Assembly (NCBI GenBank): GCA_964538515.1 | Contig: CAZIEW010000081.1 | Location: 1-24,438, forward strand | Source of the DNA: CALBZH01 sp964538515 | GTDB taxonomy: Bacteria; Desulfobacterota; Syntrophobacteria; Syntrophobacterales; Syntrophobacteraceae | DNA length: 24,438 nucleotides | Direction: 5' to 3' | Shown: positions 1 to 7,763 of the stretch, piece by piece | How positions within the stretch are numbered: position 1 is the first letter of the stretch | How the letters are laid out: the number at the start of each line of letters is the position of its first letter | Translations under genes and position numbers: made by a program | Notes under the pieces: generated by a model | Told to the model about the DNA's origin: nothing | What the model saw: only the letters and a program-made list of their open reading frames with translations | The model's database searches: none

Positions 1-1
1 T

Positions 2-190
2 CGGAAAACGCTACACGATGGGCTGTTTTCTCATGCGATGCCTGAAATTGTCAATCAAGATGCTCGCCTGAAGCCCGTGCATGCGGACGCCGGCGATTTC
101 GCGCAACCCATTTCAGGGAATGCGGCGTATACTGCGGCCCTCCGACCACGGATTGGCAAACCGTTCAGAATGCCTGAGGAACTGGAATGA
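2..190 (+). CDS. C-terminal fragment of an unidentified protein (5' end outside window)
   Basis: The plus-strand frame beginning at position 2 is open from the window edge to a TGA at 188-190 and encodes about 62 residues, ending in MPEELE. Its stop overlaps the ATG of the next gene (ATGA at 187-190), the usual sign of translational coupling, so it is probably the tail of a real co-transcribed gene. I see no motif that identifies a family and no signal or membrane segment. Given its coupling to a radical SAM protein and a glycosyltransferase, a role in the same glycan or modification pathway is plausible but unproven. Confidence 0.55.
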   Translation, partial: RKTLHDGLFSHAMPEIVNQDARLKPVHADAGDFAQPISGNAAYTAALRPRIGKPFRMPEELE

Positions 191-1401
191 CGAAACGACA
201 ATCCATTCGACCTCCCGCCATCACAAAGTGTTTCAAGAAGCTTGCCCGCCATCCATGGATCTGGACCCGGATCGTCGATCTCCAGGTGGAGAAATGGCTG
301 TTCAACCTGATCCGCCCCGGCGACGAAGACGGGAATGCTCGAAAAATCCGGCAAGTCAGCTTTCGCATCACGGATTTGTGCAACCTGCGCTGCAAGACCT
401 GCGGCCAGTGGGGGAAAGGCGGCTTTCTTCACGATCGGGACCTTGGGGAGCTCAAGCGGCAGGAGGTGTCGCCTTCTCGGTATGAAGCGATCCTGGCCGA
501 TCTGGCGCGGCACGGCCACCGCCCGATGATCTACCTTTGGGGCGGGGAGCCCATGCTCTACAAAGGGACGCTCCAGATCGTCGAAGCTGCTTCGGCCCTG
601 AAGCTGCCCACCTCGATCGCCACAAACGGGACCCTGATCGCGTCGGCGGCAACGCGCCTGGTCCGCGCCCCGCTCTTCCTGCTGCAGATGTCCATCGACG
701 GCCATTGCGCGGCGCTGCACAACGCCCTTCGGCCTGGAGTCGGCGGATTCGACAATTTCGCGGAAATTGAATCCGCGCTGGCTGCCGTCCGCCGGGAGCG
801 CGAGGCGCAGGGGAGCACGCTGCCGCTGATCGCCTCGCTCACGGTCATCTCGCGGGAGAACACCCCGCACCTGCTCGATATCTACGAAACGTTCAAGGAC
901 CGGGTCGACCTGTTCGTCTTTTACCTGTCCTGGTGGATCGATCCGGAAGGCGCGACGGCCCACGAGGAGGATTTCCGGCGCCGTTTCGGGCTTACCCCTG
1001 TTCTCCACCGGGGCTGGATCGCCGACTGGAAAGCCAGGGACTTTGAGGCCCTGGATGATCAGATGAGACGTCTGGACGCGGCATCCGCCGGGAGCGGCCG
1101 TCCGCCGGTTGTCTTCATCCCGCACATTGCCGGGACGAGCGATCTCAGGGACTATTACACGGACCATTCCAAACGGTTCGGGTTCGACCGCTGCGTCTCG
1201 ATCTTCCAGGTCGTCGAAGTCGACAGCAACGGCAACGTCTCGCCGTGCCGGGACTATCATGACTATGTTGTCGGAACCATCAAGGAGAGCACGATCAGCG
1301 AGCTCTGGAATGGGGCCGCCTACCGGAAATTCCGGCTGAGCCTCTCAAAGAACGGCCTCATGCCGGTTTGCTCGCGCTGCTGCGGTCTCATGGGGTATTG
1401 A
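187..1401 (+). CDS. radical SAM protein with C-terminal SPASM-type domain
   Basis: This 404-residue protein carries the radical SAM signature CNLRCKTC, with Cys65, Cys69 and Cys72 as ligands of the SAM-cleaving [4Fe-4S] cluster. A later WGGEP segment fits the SAM-binding GGE motif. The C-terminus has Cys336, Cys354, Cys395 and Cys398/399, with the CRDY and ELW elements typical of SPASM domains, which bind auxiliary Fe-S clusters. SPASM enzymes usually modify peptides or act as dehydrogenases or epimerases on small substrates; the substrate here is unknown. The ATG at 187 is preceded by GAGGA at 176-180 and overlaps the upstream stop, and the stop codon shares its A with the next ATG at 1401. 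The gene therefore sits in the middle of a coupled operon that leads into a glycosyltransferase, suggesting sugar or glycan tailoring. Family assignment is firm; function is open. Confidence 0.9.
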   Translation: MTKRQSIRPPAITKCFKKLARHPWIWTRIVDLQVEKWLFNLIRPGDEDGNARKIRQVSFRITDLCNLRCKTCGQWGKGGFLHDRDLGELKRQEVSPSRYEAILADLARHGHRPMIYLWGGEPMLYKGTLQIVEAASALKLPTSIATNGTLIASAATRLVRAPLFLLQMSIDGHCAALHNALRPGVGGFDNFAEIESALAAVRREREAQGSTLPLIASLTVISRENTPHLLDIYETFKDRVDLFVFYLSWWIDPEGATAHEEDFRRRFGLTPVLHRGWIADWKARDFEALDDQMRRLDAASAGSGRPPVVFIPHIAGTSDLRDYYTDHSKRFGFDRCVSIFQVVEVDSNGNVSPCRDYHDYVVGTIKESTISELWNGAAYRKFRLSLSKNGLMPVCSRCCGLMGY

Positions 1402-2534
1402 TGGCGAGTGCACCAGCCCTCTACGCAAGGGTCGGCACGGAAGGGAAGGCATCGGCCAAGAATCGGGTGGCTCTGCTGCTGGAAGATCTCGATTTTGGCG
1501 GGACCCAGAGGCAGGCCTTGGAGCTGGCCAGGAATTTGGATCCGAGCCGCTTCAGTCCCGAACTGTGGCTCATGCGGGCCGGGTACGACCTCCTGCCCGC
1601 AGCGCGCGATTACGCGTTGCGCACGATCCCGCTCACCCGCACGCGCCGGGTCGGACCGAACAGCCTGATGGGGCTTTGGCGGCGGCTCCATACCGACCCC
1701 GTTGATCTCTTGCTCCTCCTGACCGTGATTCCCAACATCTGGGGAAGGCTCCTGGGACGGCTCGCCCGCGTCCCCGTCATCGTAGCGACGTGCAGGGGCG
1801 GCGGATCACCACACCGCCAGCACGAACGATACCTCTGGCCGTTGGCCGATCACCTCCTGGTCAACGCATCCGCCATCAAGAGCCAGCTCGTCGACCACGA
1901 CCGGCTGCCGGAGCATCGGATCACGGTGATTCCCAATGGGGTCGACACCACCTTCTTCCGCCCCCGCTGCGACGACGTCGGTTCTCGAAAACCGATCCTC
2001 CTGTGCATCGCCCGACTAGCTCCAGACAAGGATCACGCAACGCTGCTTCATGCATTTGGAATGCTCGTCAGGAAGATCCCCAACGTCGAGCTTTGGGTGG
2101 TGGGCAACGGCGAGATGGAAGCCACACTCAAGCAACGCGCGGCCCGCACCCTCCCGAAGGGGAGCGTGCGGTTTCTCCCCGGACGGCTGGATGTACGCGA
2201 CCTCCTCCAGCAGGCCACGCTCTTCGTCCTGAGCTCACGCCTCGAGGCATTGCCCAACGTCGTGCTGGAGGCCATGGCCTGCGGCCTGCCGATCGTCGCC
2301 ACGGCGGTGGGTGGGCTCCCGGAGGTCGTCCAGCATGGACGCACCGGACTTTTGGCTCCACGAGGGGATGCGGCGGAGCTGGCCCGTGCGATGGAAACCC
2401 TGCTCCTGGACGAAGCCCTGCGGACGAGCTTCGGCAGATCCGGAAGGCTGCGGGCCGAAACCGACTATTCCATCGCGGCCATGGTGCGTCGACACGAAGA
2501 AGTCTTCATACAGCTCCTCGAGCGTCGCCGCTGA
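1401..2534 (+). CDS. glycosyltransferase family 4 (GT-B fold)
   Basis: A 377-residue GT4 retaining glycosyltransferase, probably cytoplasmic or peripheral to the inner membrane. The N-terminal acceptor domain opens with a GGTQRQALELA segment, matching the glycine-rich loop of this family. The middle has the typical IPNGVDTTFF hinge at the start of the nucleotide-sugar domain. The C-terminal half has an intact EX7E motif (EALPNVVLE) followed by the CGLPIVAT and GLPEVV segments. The start is set at 1401 because this ATG overlaps the radical SAM stop (TGATG) and has GGGG five bases upstream. An in-frame start at 1368 would add 11 residues that only duplicate coding space of the previous gene. 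The gene ends 18 bp from a convergent glycosyltransferase gene. Sugar donor and acceptor cannot be read from the sequence. Confidence 0.92.
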   Translation: MASAPALYARVGTEGKASAKNRVALLLEDLDFGGTQRQALELARNLDPSRFSPELWLMRAGYDLLPAARDYALRTIPLTRTRRVGPNSLMGLWRRLHTDPVDLLLLLTVIPNIWGRLLGRLARVPVIVATCRGGGSPHRQHERYLWPLADHLLVNASAIKSQLVDHDRLPEHRITVIPNGVDTTFFRPRCDDVGSRKPILLCIARLAPDKDHATLLHAFGMLVRKIPNVELWVVGNGEMEATLKQRAARTLPKGSVRFLPGRLDVRDLLQQATLFVLSSRLEALPNVVLEAMACGLPIVATAVGGLPEVVQHGRTGLLAPRGDAAELARAMETLLLDEALRTSFGRSGRLRAETDYSIAAMVRRHEEVFIQLLERRR

Positions 2535-2552
2535 CCCCGCGCCTTCCAGCCC

Positions 2553-3614
2553 TCACTCGCCGCAAGGCAGGTCCTCGTGGCGGATGAAATGGTCCAGGAG
2601 CGAGAAGATCTGCTCATTCCCGCAAAAACTTCCTTCCCCGATCCGGGATCGAAACCGGTCCAGCTGCGCCTCGAACCCACGAAGGACGCTCGCGTCGAGC
2701 TCGTACCCCGCAAAGGCGCTCCCGTATCCGAGCCGCTCCAGGTAAAACCCGTTCAGGTACTGCTCAAAGAGCTGATCGATGGGAAAGGAAAGGATGGGCT
2801 TTCCAAGATGGAGGGACTCCGACATGAGCGTGTGGCCGCCGCTGCAGACCACGTAACGGCACGAAGCCAGATCCTTCATGAAGCCCTCTTCCGAGCGGGG
2901 TTTGAACACCAGATTCCCGTCCCGGTGGTCCAGGTTGAACCCATAAACGACGACCGGATGGGGAATCCTCCTCAAGAAGGGCAGGAAATGGTCGGATGGA
3001 GGATGGCTCCGGTAGGCCAGGACATGATCGCCGGTGGTGGGCTGGATCTGCAGCACCTGCTCCCTCAAAAGCGGGGGAACGAACACGACCTCGGTTGTCC
3101 GGCACGATTCGGGCGGCGGAAAGAAAGAGGTCACCAGATAGCGGGATGCCCGGCTGAAGAGGACCCGAATGGACAGGTACGTTGCCAGGTAACTCAGCAA
3201 TTGCTGCCGCGGCACCGGATGAAAACAGGCGGTGATCGTGTGCTGGTGGTCGAGCGAAAGGCAGGCTACCCCGGTCCGCCGGCAGGCTCGCGGCACAAAG
3301 TATTCGTAGTCGGTGATCGCCACGTCGGGTTTGAATGCGTCGATCAGTTCCACGACACGGTCGAGATGAAATCGTTCTCGAGCGAAAAACCGGAGGTTAC
3401 TCAGAATCGTGCGAGCGGAATCCAGGCGATGATGGTCCACGAAGGTTTCCAGGCCGGGACAGTCGAAAACCGGGAATTCCTTCCTGAGCAGGCTCGCCCC
3501 GTGGTCGTAGCTGACAAAAAGAAACTCGTGCTCGGGATAGCGGCGGGCAATGGTGAGGGCGCGAACGGCATGACCGTGGGCGTCCCCCTGCACTCCGTAG
3601 AGAATTCTTGCCAT
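2553..3614 (-). CDS. MurG/UGT-like glycosyltransferase (MJ1255-type family)
   Basis: A 353-residue GT-B protein. The N-terminus has a glycine/histidine loop (GVQGDAHGHAVR, residues 7-18) like that of MurG and UDP-glucuronosyltransferase-like enzymes and of the family first named from archaeal MJ1255. The C-terminal donor-binding half has the SGGHTLMSE motif near residue 258, followed by GKPILSFP and a conserved Q/E stretch. Such proteins transfer a sugar from a nucleotide donor and are usually found with surface-polysaccharide or glycolipid genes. AAGGTGG lies nine bases before the ATG, and an extended -10-like TGGTATAGC is about 40 bp upstream. It is the last gene of the leftward glycosyltransferase-flippase group. 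It is separated from the flippase by a hairpin-rich spacer, so it may have its own promoter. Substrates are unknown. Confidence 0.85.
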   Translation of the reverse strand: MARILYGVQGDAHGHAVRALTIARRYPEHEFLFVSYDHGASLLRKEFPVFDCPGLETFVDHHRLDSARTILSNLRFFARERFHLDRVVELIDAFKPDVAITDYEYFVPRACRRTGVACLSLDHQHTITACFHPVPRQQLLSYLATYLSIRVLFSRASRYLVTSFFPPPESCRTTEVVFVPPLLREQVLQIQPTTGDHVLAYRSHPPSDHFLPFLRRIPHPVVVYGFNLDHRDGNLVFKPRSEEGFMKDLASCRYVVCSGGHTLMSESLHLGKPILSFPIDQLFEQYLNGFYLERLGYGSAFAGYELDASVLRGFEAQLDRFRSRIGEGSFCGNEQIFSLLDHFIRHEDLPCGE

Positions 3615-3653
3615 CTGCTGGAGCCACCTTTCTTGGTTGACACTTCCGGCCGG

Positions 3654-3662
3654 GCTATACCA
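3654..3662 (-). promoter_or_regulatory. candidate extended -10 promoter element
   Basis: On the minus strand this reads TGGTATAGC, an extended -10 (TGn plus TATAGC). A start site near 3647 would give a leader of about 33 bases before the ATG at 3614. No good -35 hexamer lies at 17 bases, so this rests on the extended -10 alone and on similar motifs at 6926-6934 and 22460-22468. Confidence 0.3.
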
Positions 3663-3718
3663 TGGGCTACGGGATCAAGGGTTGCCCCAAAGAGGGGAAG
3701 GCAAGCACAACGGCACAC

Positions 3719-3797
3719 AAAAGGGTGTCCGTAAGGACAGCCATCGTCATTCCGGCCAAGAGCATGCCGGAATGACGACGCGACGGACGACCCTTTT
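3719..3797. repeat. long intergenic hairpin, possible bidirectional terminator
   Basis: The inner stem is a perfect 13-bp inverted repeat (TCGTCATTCCGGC at 3744-3756 with its complement at 3766-3778) around a 9-base loop. An outer stem pairs AAAAGGGT (3719-3726) with ACCCTTTT (3790-3797) and GTCCGT (3727-3732) with ACGGAC (3783-3788). Each strand ends in a short T run, so it could terminate transcription from the flippase gene. The CGTCATTCCGGC core also resembles dispersed intergenic hairpins familiar from related genomes. Confidence 0.7.
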
Positions 3798-3839
3798 TCG
3801 TGCGGCTTTCTCGTAATCCGACGACGAATCGTCCTTGCC

Positions 3840-3925
3840 GGCAGCGCCGCCCCCCACGACGGCGTCTCTAAAATCATCCGGCAGACTTCACGTCGCCTCT
3901 CGCCGCCGTGAAAGACGGCGCTGCC
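3840..3925. repeat. 10-bp inverted repeat enclosing a smaller hairpin
   Basis: GGCAGCGCCG at 3840-3849 is matched by its exact complement at 3916-3925. Inside lies CGCCGT (3904-3909), a GAAAG loop and ACGGCG (3915-3920). It lies about 40 bp past the flippase stop and may contribute to RNA 3'-end formation. No T run follows, so an intrinsic terminator is not supported. Confidence 0.5.
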
Positions 3926-3962
3926 GCCGGGGGATCTCGGGGCGCAATCCAACATGGCAGTC

Positions 3963-5417
3963 CTAAGCGATCTTGGCGACGGGCTCCCGCCTCCTGCCCG
4001 AAGGGAGTCGGTAGAGCCAGTGCCAGGCCAGCCCGAGGACCGGCGCCACGGCAACAGCCTCGGAGAGCTCCCGCGTCAGCCTTCCGTGAAGCAGGAAGTA
4101 GGCCCCTCCTCCAAGAGCCAGCGCCAGGCCCACGTGCAGCAGGGGCTGAAGGGGAATCAGCCGCAAACGGAGCTGGCAATAGCCCACGGTCATCACCGCG
4201 ACCAGGGCCCGCGTGAAGACAATCGCCTGCACGGTGCCCATCAACGGTTCCGCCGGGATCAAGGTGCTGCAGAAGAAGAGGTTCGAGACCAGGCCGATCA
4301 AGTACATGGTCAGAAGCAGTCTCTCTTTTCTCATGCTCATGATCATGTACCCTGCCAGATTGTGAACGAAGCTGATGACGATCGTGACGACGAGGATCTT
4401 CTGCATCCAGATGGCGTCGTCGTAGCCCGGACCATACGCAAAGGGGATGATCCGGTCGCTTTCCACGAAGAGAAGAAACACCAGGGGGCACGCGACCACG
4501 AGCAGCTTGGCTACGGAGTCGCGGGCAACCCGGACGAATCGCGTGCGGTCCTCCTGCCAGGCCGCAGCGAGGAGCGGAAAGAGGACGTTGCGTAGCAGCA
4601 GGTTGGAAACCGCACAGGAAATCCAGTCCACGATCTGCCAAGTGGCACTGTATTGGGCGACGCCGTCGGCTCCCCCGAATCGCTGCAGGAAGAACAGGTT
4701 CGCCTTGTTGTAGAGCATGGTCGTCATGGCCAGGAGGGTAAAATCCATGCTCGCCCGGCCAAACTGCCACAGGTCAGGGAACCGGGGCCATCGAAGGCGA
4801 AAGCGCATGGAATGCCGGGCCACCAAGACCATGCCCGCTATGCTGGAGACGCTCTCGACCAGTTTGAAGAGCGCCACCCAATAGGGGGACAGACCGAACA
4901 GGAGGACCGTGATTCCATAGCCGAAGCCAATCAGGGTGGACGTCATGCGGACTTTGGCCTCGAGGTCCTGGCGGCCGCGCACTTGGCAGGAAACGAAAAA
5001 GGAGCTCGCCAGAGCCTCCAGCCCCACACCGGTCCCGAGGGCCAGCACCACGGCCTTGAGCTCCGGCGGGTAACCCTGCCAGACGATGAAGCCCATCATG
5101 CCCAGGCAGCCCAGGGAGAGGAGCACGGCTTTGAGCGCCGTGGCCCGATTCATGATTGCAGCATCATCCGCTTCCTTGTTGACCAGGAGCGAGACCAGAC
5201 GCTGATTGATCCCAAATTCCGAGACGAAGAGCAGGATCTGGCCGAGACTCATTGCAACCATGAACTGACCGTAGGTCGTTGCGCTTTTCCTCGCCAGATA
5301 GACGAGAAACAGGGCCTGGAGACCGTCGCGCAGCCAGGTCGCCCCCAACAGGTGGGAGAAGCGGCGCAGGATGGTGCGGGAATCGACGTCCGGCTGCGGA
5401 TGCCCCGGCTCGGTCAT
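3963..5417 (-). CDS. Wzx-like oligosaccharide/polysaccharide flippase (MOP superfamily)
   Basis: A very hydrophobic protein of about 484 residues whose many membrane segments are spread along its length, as expected for the 12-14-helix MOP/Wzx exporters that flip lipid-linked sugars across the inner membrane. Recognisable pieces are the first helix region with YGQF, typical of the family, and the mid-protein LWQFGRASM segment. The ATG at 5417 is preferred because GAGGG lies seven bases upstream. An in-frame ATG at 5504 would add 29 polar residues with a poor ribosome site. It lies between two glycosyltransferase genes on the same strand, which supports export of an undecaprenyl- or otherwise lipid-linked glycan. 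No ligase or polymerase is visible in the window, so the carrier and fate of the sugar are unknown. Confidence 0.85.
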   Translation of the reverse strand: MTEPGHPQPDVDSRTILRRFSHLLGATWLRDGLQALFLVYLARKSATTYGQFMVAMSLGQILLFVSEFGINQRLVSLLVNKEADDAAIMNRATALKAVLLSLGCLGMMGFIVWQGYPPELKAVVLALGTGVGLEALASSFFVSCQVRGRQDLEAKVRMTSTLIGFGYGITVLLFGLSPYWVALFKLVESVSSIAGMVLVARHSMRFRLRWPRFPDLWQFGRASMDFTLLAMTTMLYNKANLFFLQRFGGADGVAQYSATWQIVDWISCAVSNLLLRNVLFPLLAAAWQEDRTRFVRVARDSVAKLLVVACPLVFLLFVESDRIIPFAYGPGYDDAIWMQKILVVTIVISFVHNLAGYMIMSMRKERLLLTMYLIGLVSNLFFCSTLIPAEPLMGTVQAIVFTRALVAVMTVGYCQLRLRLIPLQPLLHVGLALALGGGAYFLLHGRLTRELSEAVAVAPVLGLAWHWLYRLPSGRRREPVAKIA

Positions 5418-5572
5418 GGCCGAGCCCTCAACTGCGTGGGGAGATTGGAGAGAAGAGAACGATCGAGCAAGGCATTGGGTAACAAGCGAATCATCATTGT
5501 TCATCCGAAATTCTATGGTAGCGATTCCTCATAACGAGCGACATACCGTTGATGCTCCAAACCTCGAGAGGC

Positions 5573-6793
5573 TCATCTGACGGCGTCATCAAAGAGCTGG
5601 AGCAGCTCCAGGCAATTCCGATGCAGGTCGAAGGCGCGGATGGCCAGGTTGCGTCCATTGGCGGCCACTTCAAGCGCCTTCTCCGGATCGCGGGCGATTG
5701 CCAGAATGGCCTCCGCTATGGCGGCCGGGTCGCGCTGGCAAACGAGAAAGCCGGTGCGGCCGTTCTGGATCACCTCGGGAATCCCGCACACGTCGGTTGC
5801 CACCACGGGGAGTCCGCAGCGGAGTGCCTCCACGATCACGTTGGGAATGCCGTCCCGGTCCCCGCTGGAATCCACCACGCTCGGCATGAGGAGAACATCA
5901 CCCGTGCTCAAAAGATCCGGAACCTGGTCATACCGGATGAACCCCGGGAAATGGACCAGGTCGGTGAGACGCAATTTTCTCGTGAGACGGAGCAGGGCTC
6001 CCGCCAGCGGCCCAGATCCACCGAGCGTGAGACGAAATCCGAAGCCTTTGTCTCTCAGGATAGCGCACGCGCGCAGCAGATCCTCAAAACCCTTCTTGCG
6101 CACAAAACGACCGAGAGCGATCAAGCGGCAGGGCGATCGACGCAACGGCGCCGCACGAGCAGCCCCGTTCGAGGGATGCCCACTGTAGACGACATGGATC
6201 TTCTTCTCCTGATCGGGCGCATGCTCCCTCAGGTAGGCCAGGTTCGCGAAGTTTTCGGTCCTCACCAGGACCGCGTCACGCATCTTCTCGACGAGCGCGC
6301 CATCCGGAGGGTAGATATCCCCCGCGTGCGCCGCGAAGCTGAAGGGAATTCCAGTGAGCCTGGAAGCCACCCACGCGGCGGTGGCCGGCCCGTTGGCCCA
6401 GGGCGCATGGATGTGCTCGACGCCATGTGCTTCAAAGCGCCTGGCAAGATGGAACCCGCACAGAAAGGCCCAGCCGTTCTCCCCGGCCGCCTCCAGGTCG
6501 CACCATTTCCTTGCGGGAATGGTGCGCACCAGCTCGCGCACCAAACCGGGCCTGCGCTTCGCCCAATGGAAAAAGCCTGCATGAATCGCCGGCAAGGAGA
6601 GGACGCCCATCCGTTCCACGGGGACGGAAGCGGCTCGCATGTCCGGAGAAAGGTCCCTCGAAAGAGGACCATAAAGCGTATAGACACGAAGCGGAAGCCC
6701 AAGTCGGGCCAGCTCCATCACTTCGTTGAAAATGAAGGTTTCGGACGGCTTTGGAAACCACAAGATGACATAGGCGGTCCTGAGCAACCGCAT
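5573..6793 (-). CDS. glycosyltransferase family 4, WcaL-like exopolysaccharide type
   Basis: About 406 residues with GT4 architecture. The N-terminal WFPKPSETFIFNEV segment is typical of the exopolysaccharide/colanic-acid WcaL-like subgroup. A central HAGDIY segment and RFVRKKGFEDLL, with a GSGPL donor-domain loop, follow. Near the C-terminus is DGIPNVIVE, the EX7E motif with Asp in place of the first Glu, then CGLPVVAT and GIPEVIQNGRTG. The ATG at 6793 has a strong AGGGGAGG site four bases upstream; the GTG one codon earlier would be too close to it. It leads the leftward glycosyltransferase-flippase-glycosyltransferase group. It probably adds a sugar to the growing lipid-linked glycan on the cytoplasmic face; donor and acceptor are unknown. 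Confidence 0.9.
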   Translation of the reverse strand: MRLLRTAYVILWFPKPSETFIFNEVMELARLGLPLRVYTLYGPLSRDLSPDMRAASVPVERMGVLSLPAIHAGFFHWAKRRPGLVRELVRTIPARKWCDLEAAGENGWAFLCGFHLARRFEAHGVEHIHAPWANGPATAAWVASRLTGIPFSFAAHAGDIYPPDGALVEKMRDAVLVRTENFANLAYLREHAPDQEKKIHVVYSGHPSNGAARAAPLRRSPCRLIALGRFVRKKGFEDLLRACAILRDKGFGFRLTLGGSGPLAGALLRLTRKLRLTDLVHFPGFIRYDQVPDLLSTGDVLLMPSVVDSSGDRDGIPNVIVEALRCGLPVVATDVCGIPEVIQNGRTGFLVCQRDPAAIAEAILAIARDPEKALEVAANGRNLAIRAFDLHRNCLELLQLFDDAVR

Positions 6794-6925
6794 CACACCT
6801 CCCCTGTGATGGCAACCAGCAGAAACCCCGTGAGTCGCGCAACCTCGGCATTCGAGGCGACAGAAGCGCCTGCCCCGTCTGCAGGCAATCCTCCTCCAAC
6901 ACCCTCATGAATCCAATGGGATCCC

Positions 6926-6934
6926 ACTATACCA
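6926..6934 (-). promoter_or_regulatory. candidate extended -10 promoter element
   Basis: The minus strand reads TGGTATAGT, close to a consensus extended -10. Transcription would start about 120 bases before the glycosyltransferase ATG at 6793. No TTGACA-like -35 is seen at the right spacing. The motif matches those at 3654-3662 and 22460-22468. Confidence 0.3.
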
Positions 6935-7568
6935 GAAACGGGCTTGTATGAGGCCTTTTCGGAGAGACACCCCTGCAACATGTCACACTTCGCACGGAAG
7001 ACTGCTGCAAAAGGTCTTGGAGTACTTCGGGTCCGGGTGCATGGCCACGGTAGCTGCGAGACTTCCAGATTCGTGGATCACGTTGGTCATGAAGAACTGG
7101 CATAATTATCGTGACGTCCGAACGTGCGACAGAGAAAATGCCGTATGGAAACCGACGGGTTAGCAAGCGGCGTACGTCTTGATATCGCAGTCTATTTTAG
7201 GCGCAGGGGCGTTGCAAGGAGATTCAAGCACCAGGGGCGGATCTTTCTATTGACACCCCCATCGGCAAGATATCCAAGAACGGTTGTTCTCCGCAACCAC
7301 AGCTTCCCACAGGGAGAGACTGCCGCAGGGCTTTTTGGGTCTCTCGCTCGGGACGGTTATCGAGCACACCCGAATGGCTAGGCTGGTTCAGACAATCAGA
7401 CACGTGTCACGAGTCGGTTGAGAAAGCCAGTGAGACCATAAGCCCCTGTCTGACACGGTACCCTTCTTGTAAAAGCAGTGCGTGGCCGAGATGGCAGGCG
7501 ATTGGGATCATCCGGGACGGCTTTCGCGGCATCCGACCTCGGCCGGCAATGGGCGAGAGCGGGATCGG

Positions 7569-7597
7569 TTGACGCCTTTCCGGACATGGGCTATTCC
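7569..7597 (+). promoter_or_regulatory. candidate sigma-70 promoter for the GT2 gene
   Basis: TTGACG at 7569-7574 (five of six -35 bases) and TATTCC at 7592-7597 (three of six -10 bases) are separated by exactly 17 bases. The leader to the TTG start at 7764 would be about 160 bases. The -10 is weak. Confidence 0.3.
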
Positions 7598-7744
7598 AAT
7601 TTGCTCCAAGGTCAATCACTGATGCCGCCGTCCGAGATTCCTGGCGCGTTGCGGCAGCCGGCGGCCTCATGGCGGTTGCGGCTCTGCATGCGGGAGGGCA
7701 GATCGAGCGACCCTTGCGATATCGACAACTTCGTGCTCCCTCAG

Positions 7745-7751
7745 AAGGAGG
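7745..7751 (+). promoter_or_regulatory. ribosome binding site deciding a TTG start
   Basis: AAGGAGG is a near-perfect Shine-Dalgarno sequence 12 bases before the TTG at 7764. The spacing is long but no better in-frame start lies nearer, so it supports TTG initiation of the GT2 gene. Confidence 0.55.
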
Positions 7752-7763
7752 CGACGACCGGGC

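Larger units (their letters stand above)
3615..3962. other. 348-bp intergenic spacer rich in inverted repeats
   Basis: No credible gene is present. The spacer holds an 80-bp hairpin element (3719-3797), a 10-bp inverted repeat enclosing GC-rich sequence (3840-3925) and a candidate promoter for the leftward gene that starts at 3614. Confidence 0.7.
6794..7763. other. 970-bp region with no recognisable gene, between divergent glycosyltransferase genes
   Basis: Short open frames exist on both strands but none has a ribosome site, composition or motif that supports coding. The stretch holds candidate promoters for both flanking genes (6926-6934 leftward, 7569-7597 rightward), a perfect palindrome GACACGTGTC at 7399-7408 and a GAGAGAC/GTCTCTC inverted repeat at 7314-7345. 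A decayed gene is possible, but I could not recognise one. Confidence 0.6.

Noticed and set aside
55..1260. A 401-codon minus-strand open frame opposite the first radical SAM gene
   Set aside because: The sense strand has Fe-S motifs and coupled starts. The antisense product has biased Arg/Pro composition and no recognisable motif.
2577..3734. A 385-codon plus-strand open frame opposite the MurG-like glycosyltransferase
   Set aside because: Shadow of the real gene; no family features and no credible ribosome site.
5549..6910. A 453-codon plus-strand open frame opposite the WcaL-like glycosyltransferase
   Set aside because: Antisense to a protein with clear GT4 motifs; composition looks non-coding.
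7250..7278. A perfect TTGACA at 7250-7255 as a -35 box
   Set aside because: The hexamer 17 bases later is TCCAAG, with no -10 resemblance, and no start site is needed there.
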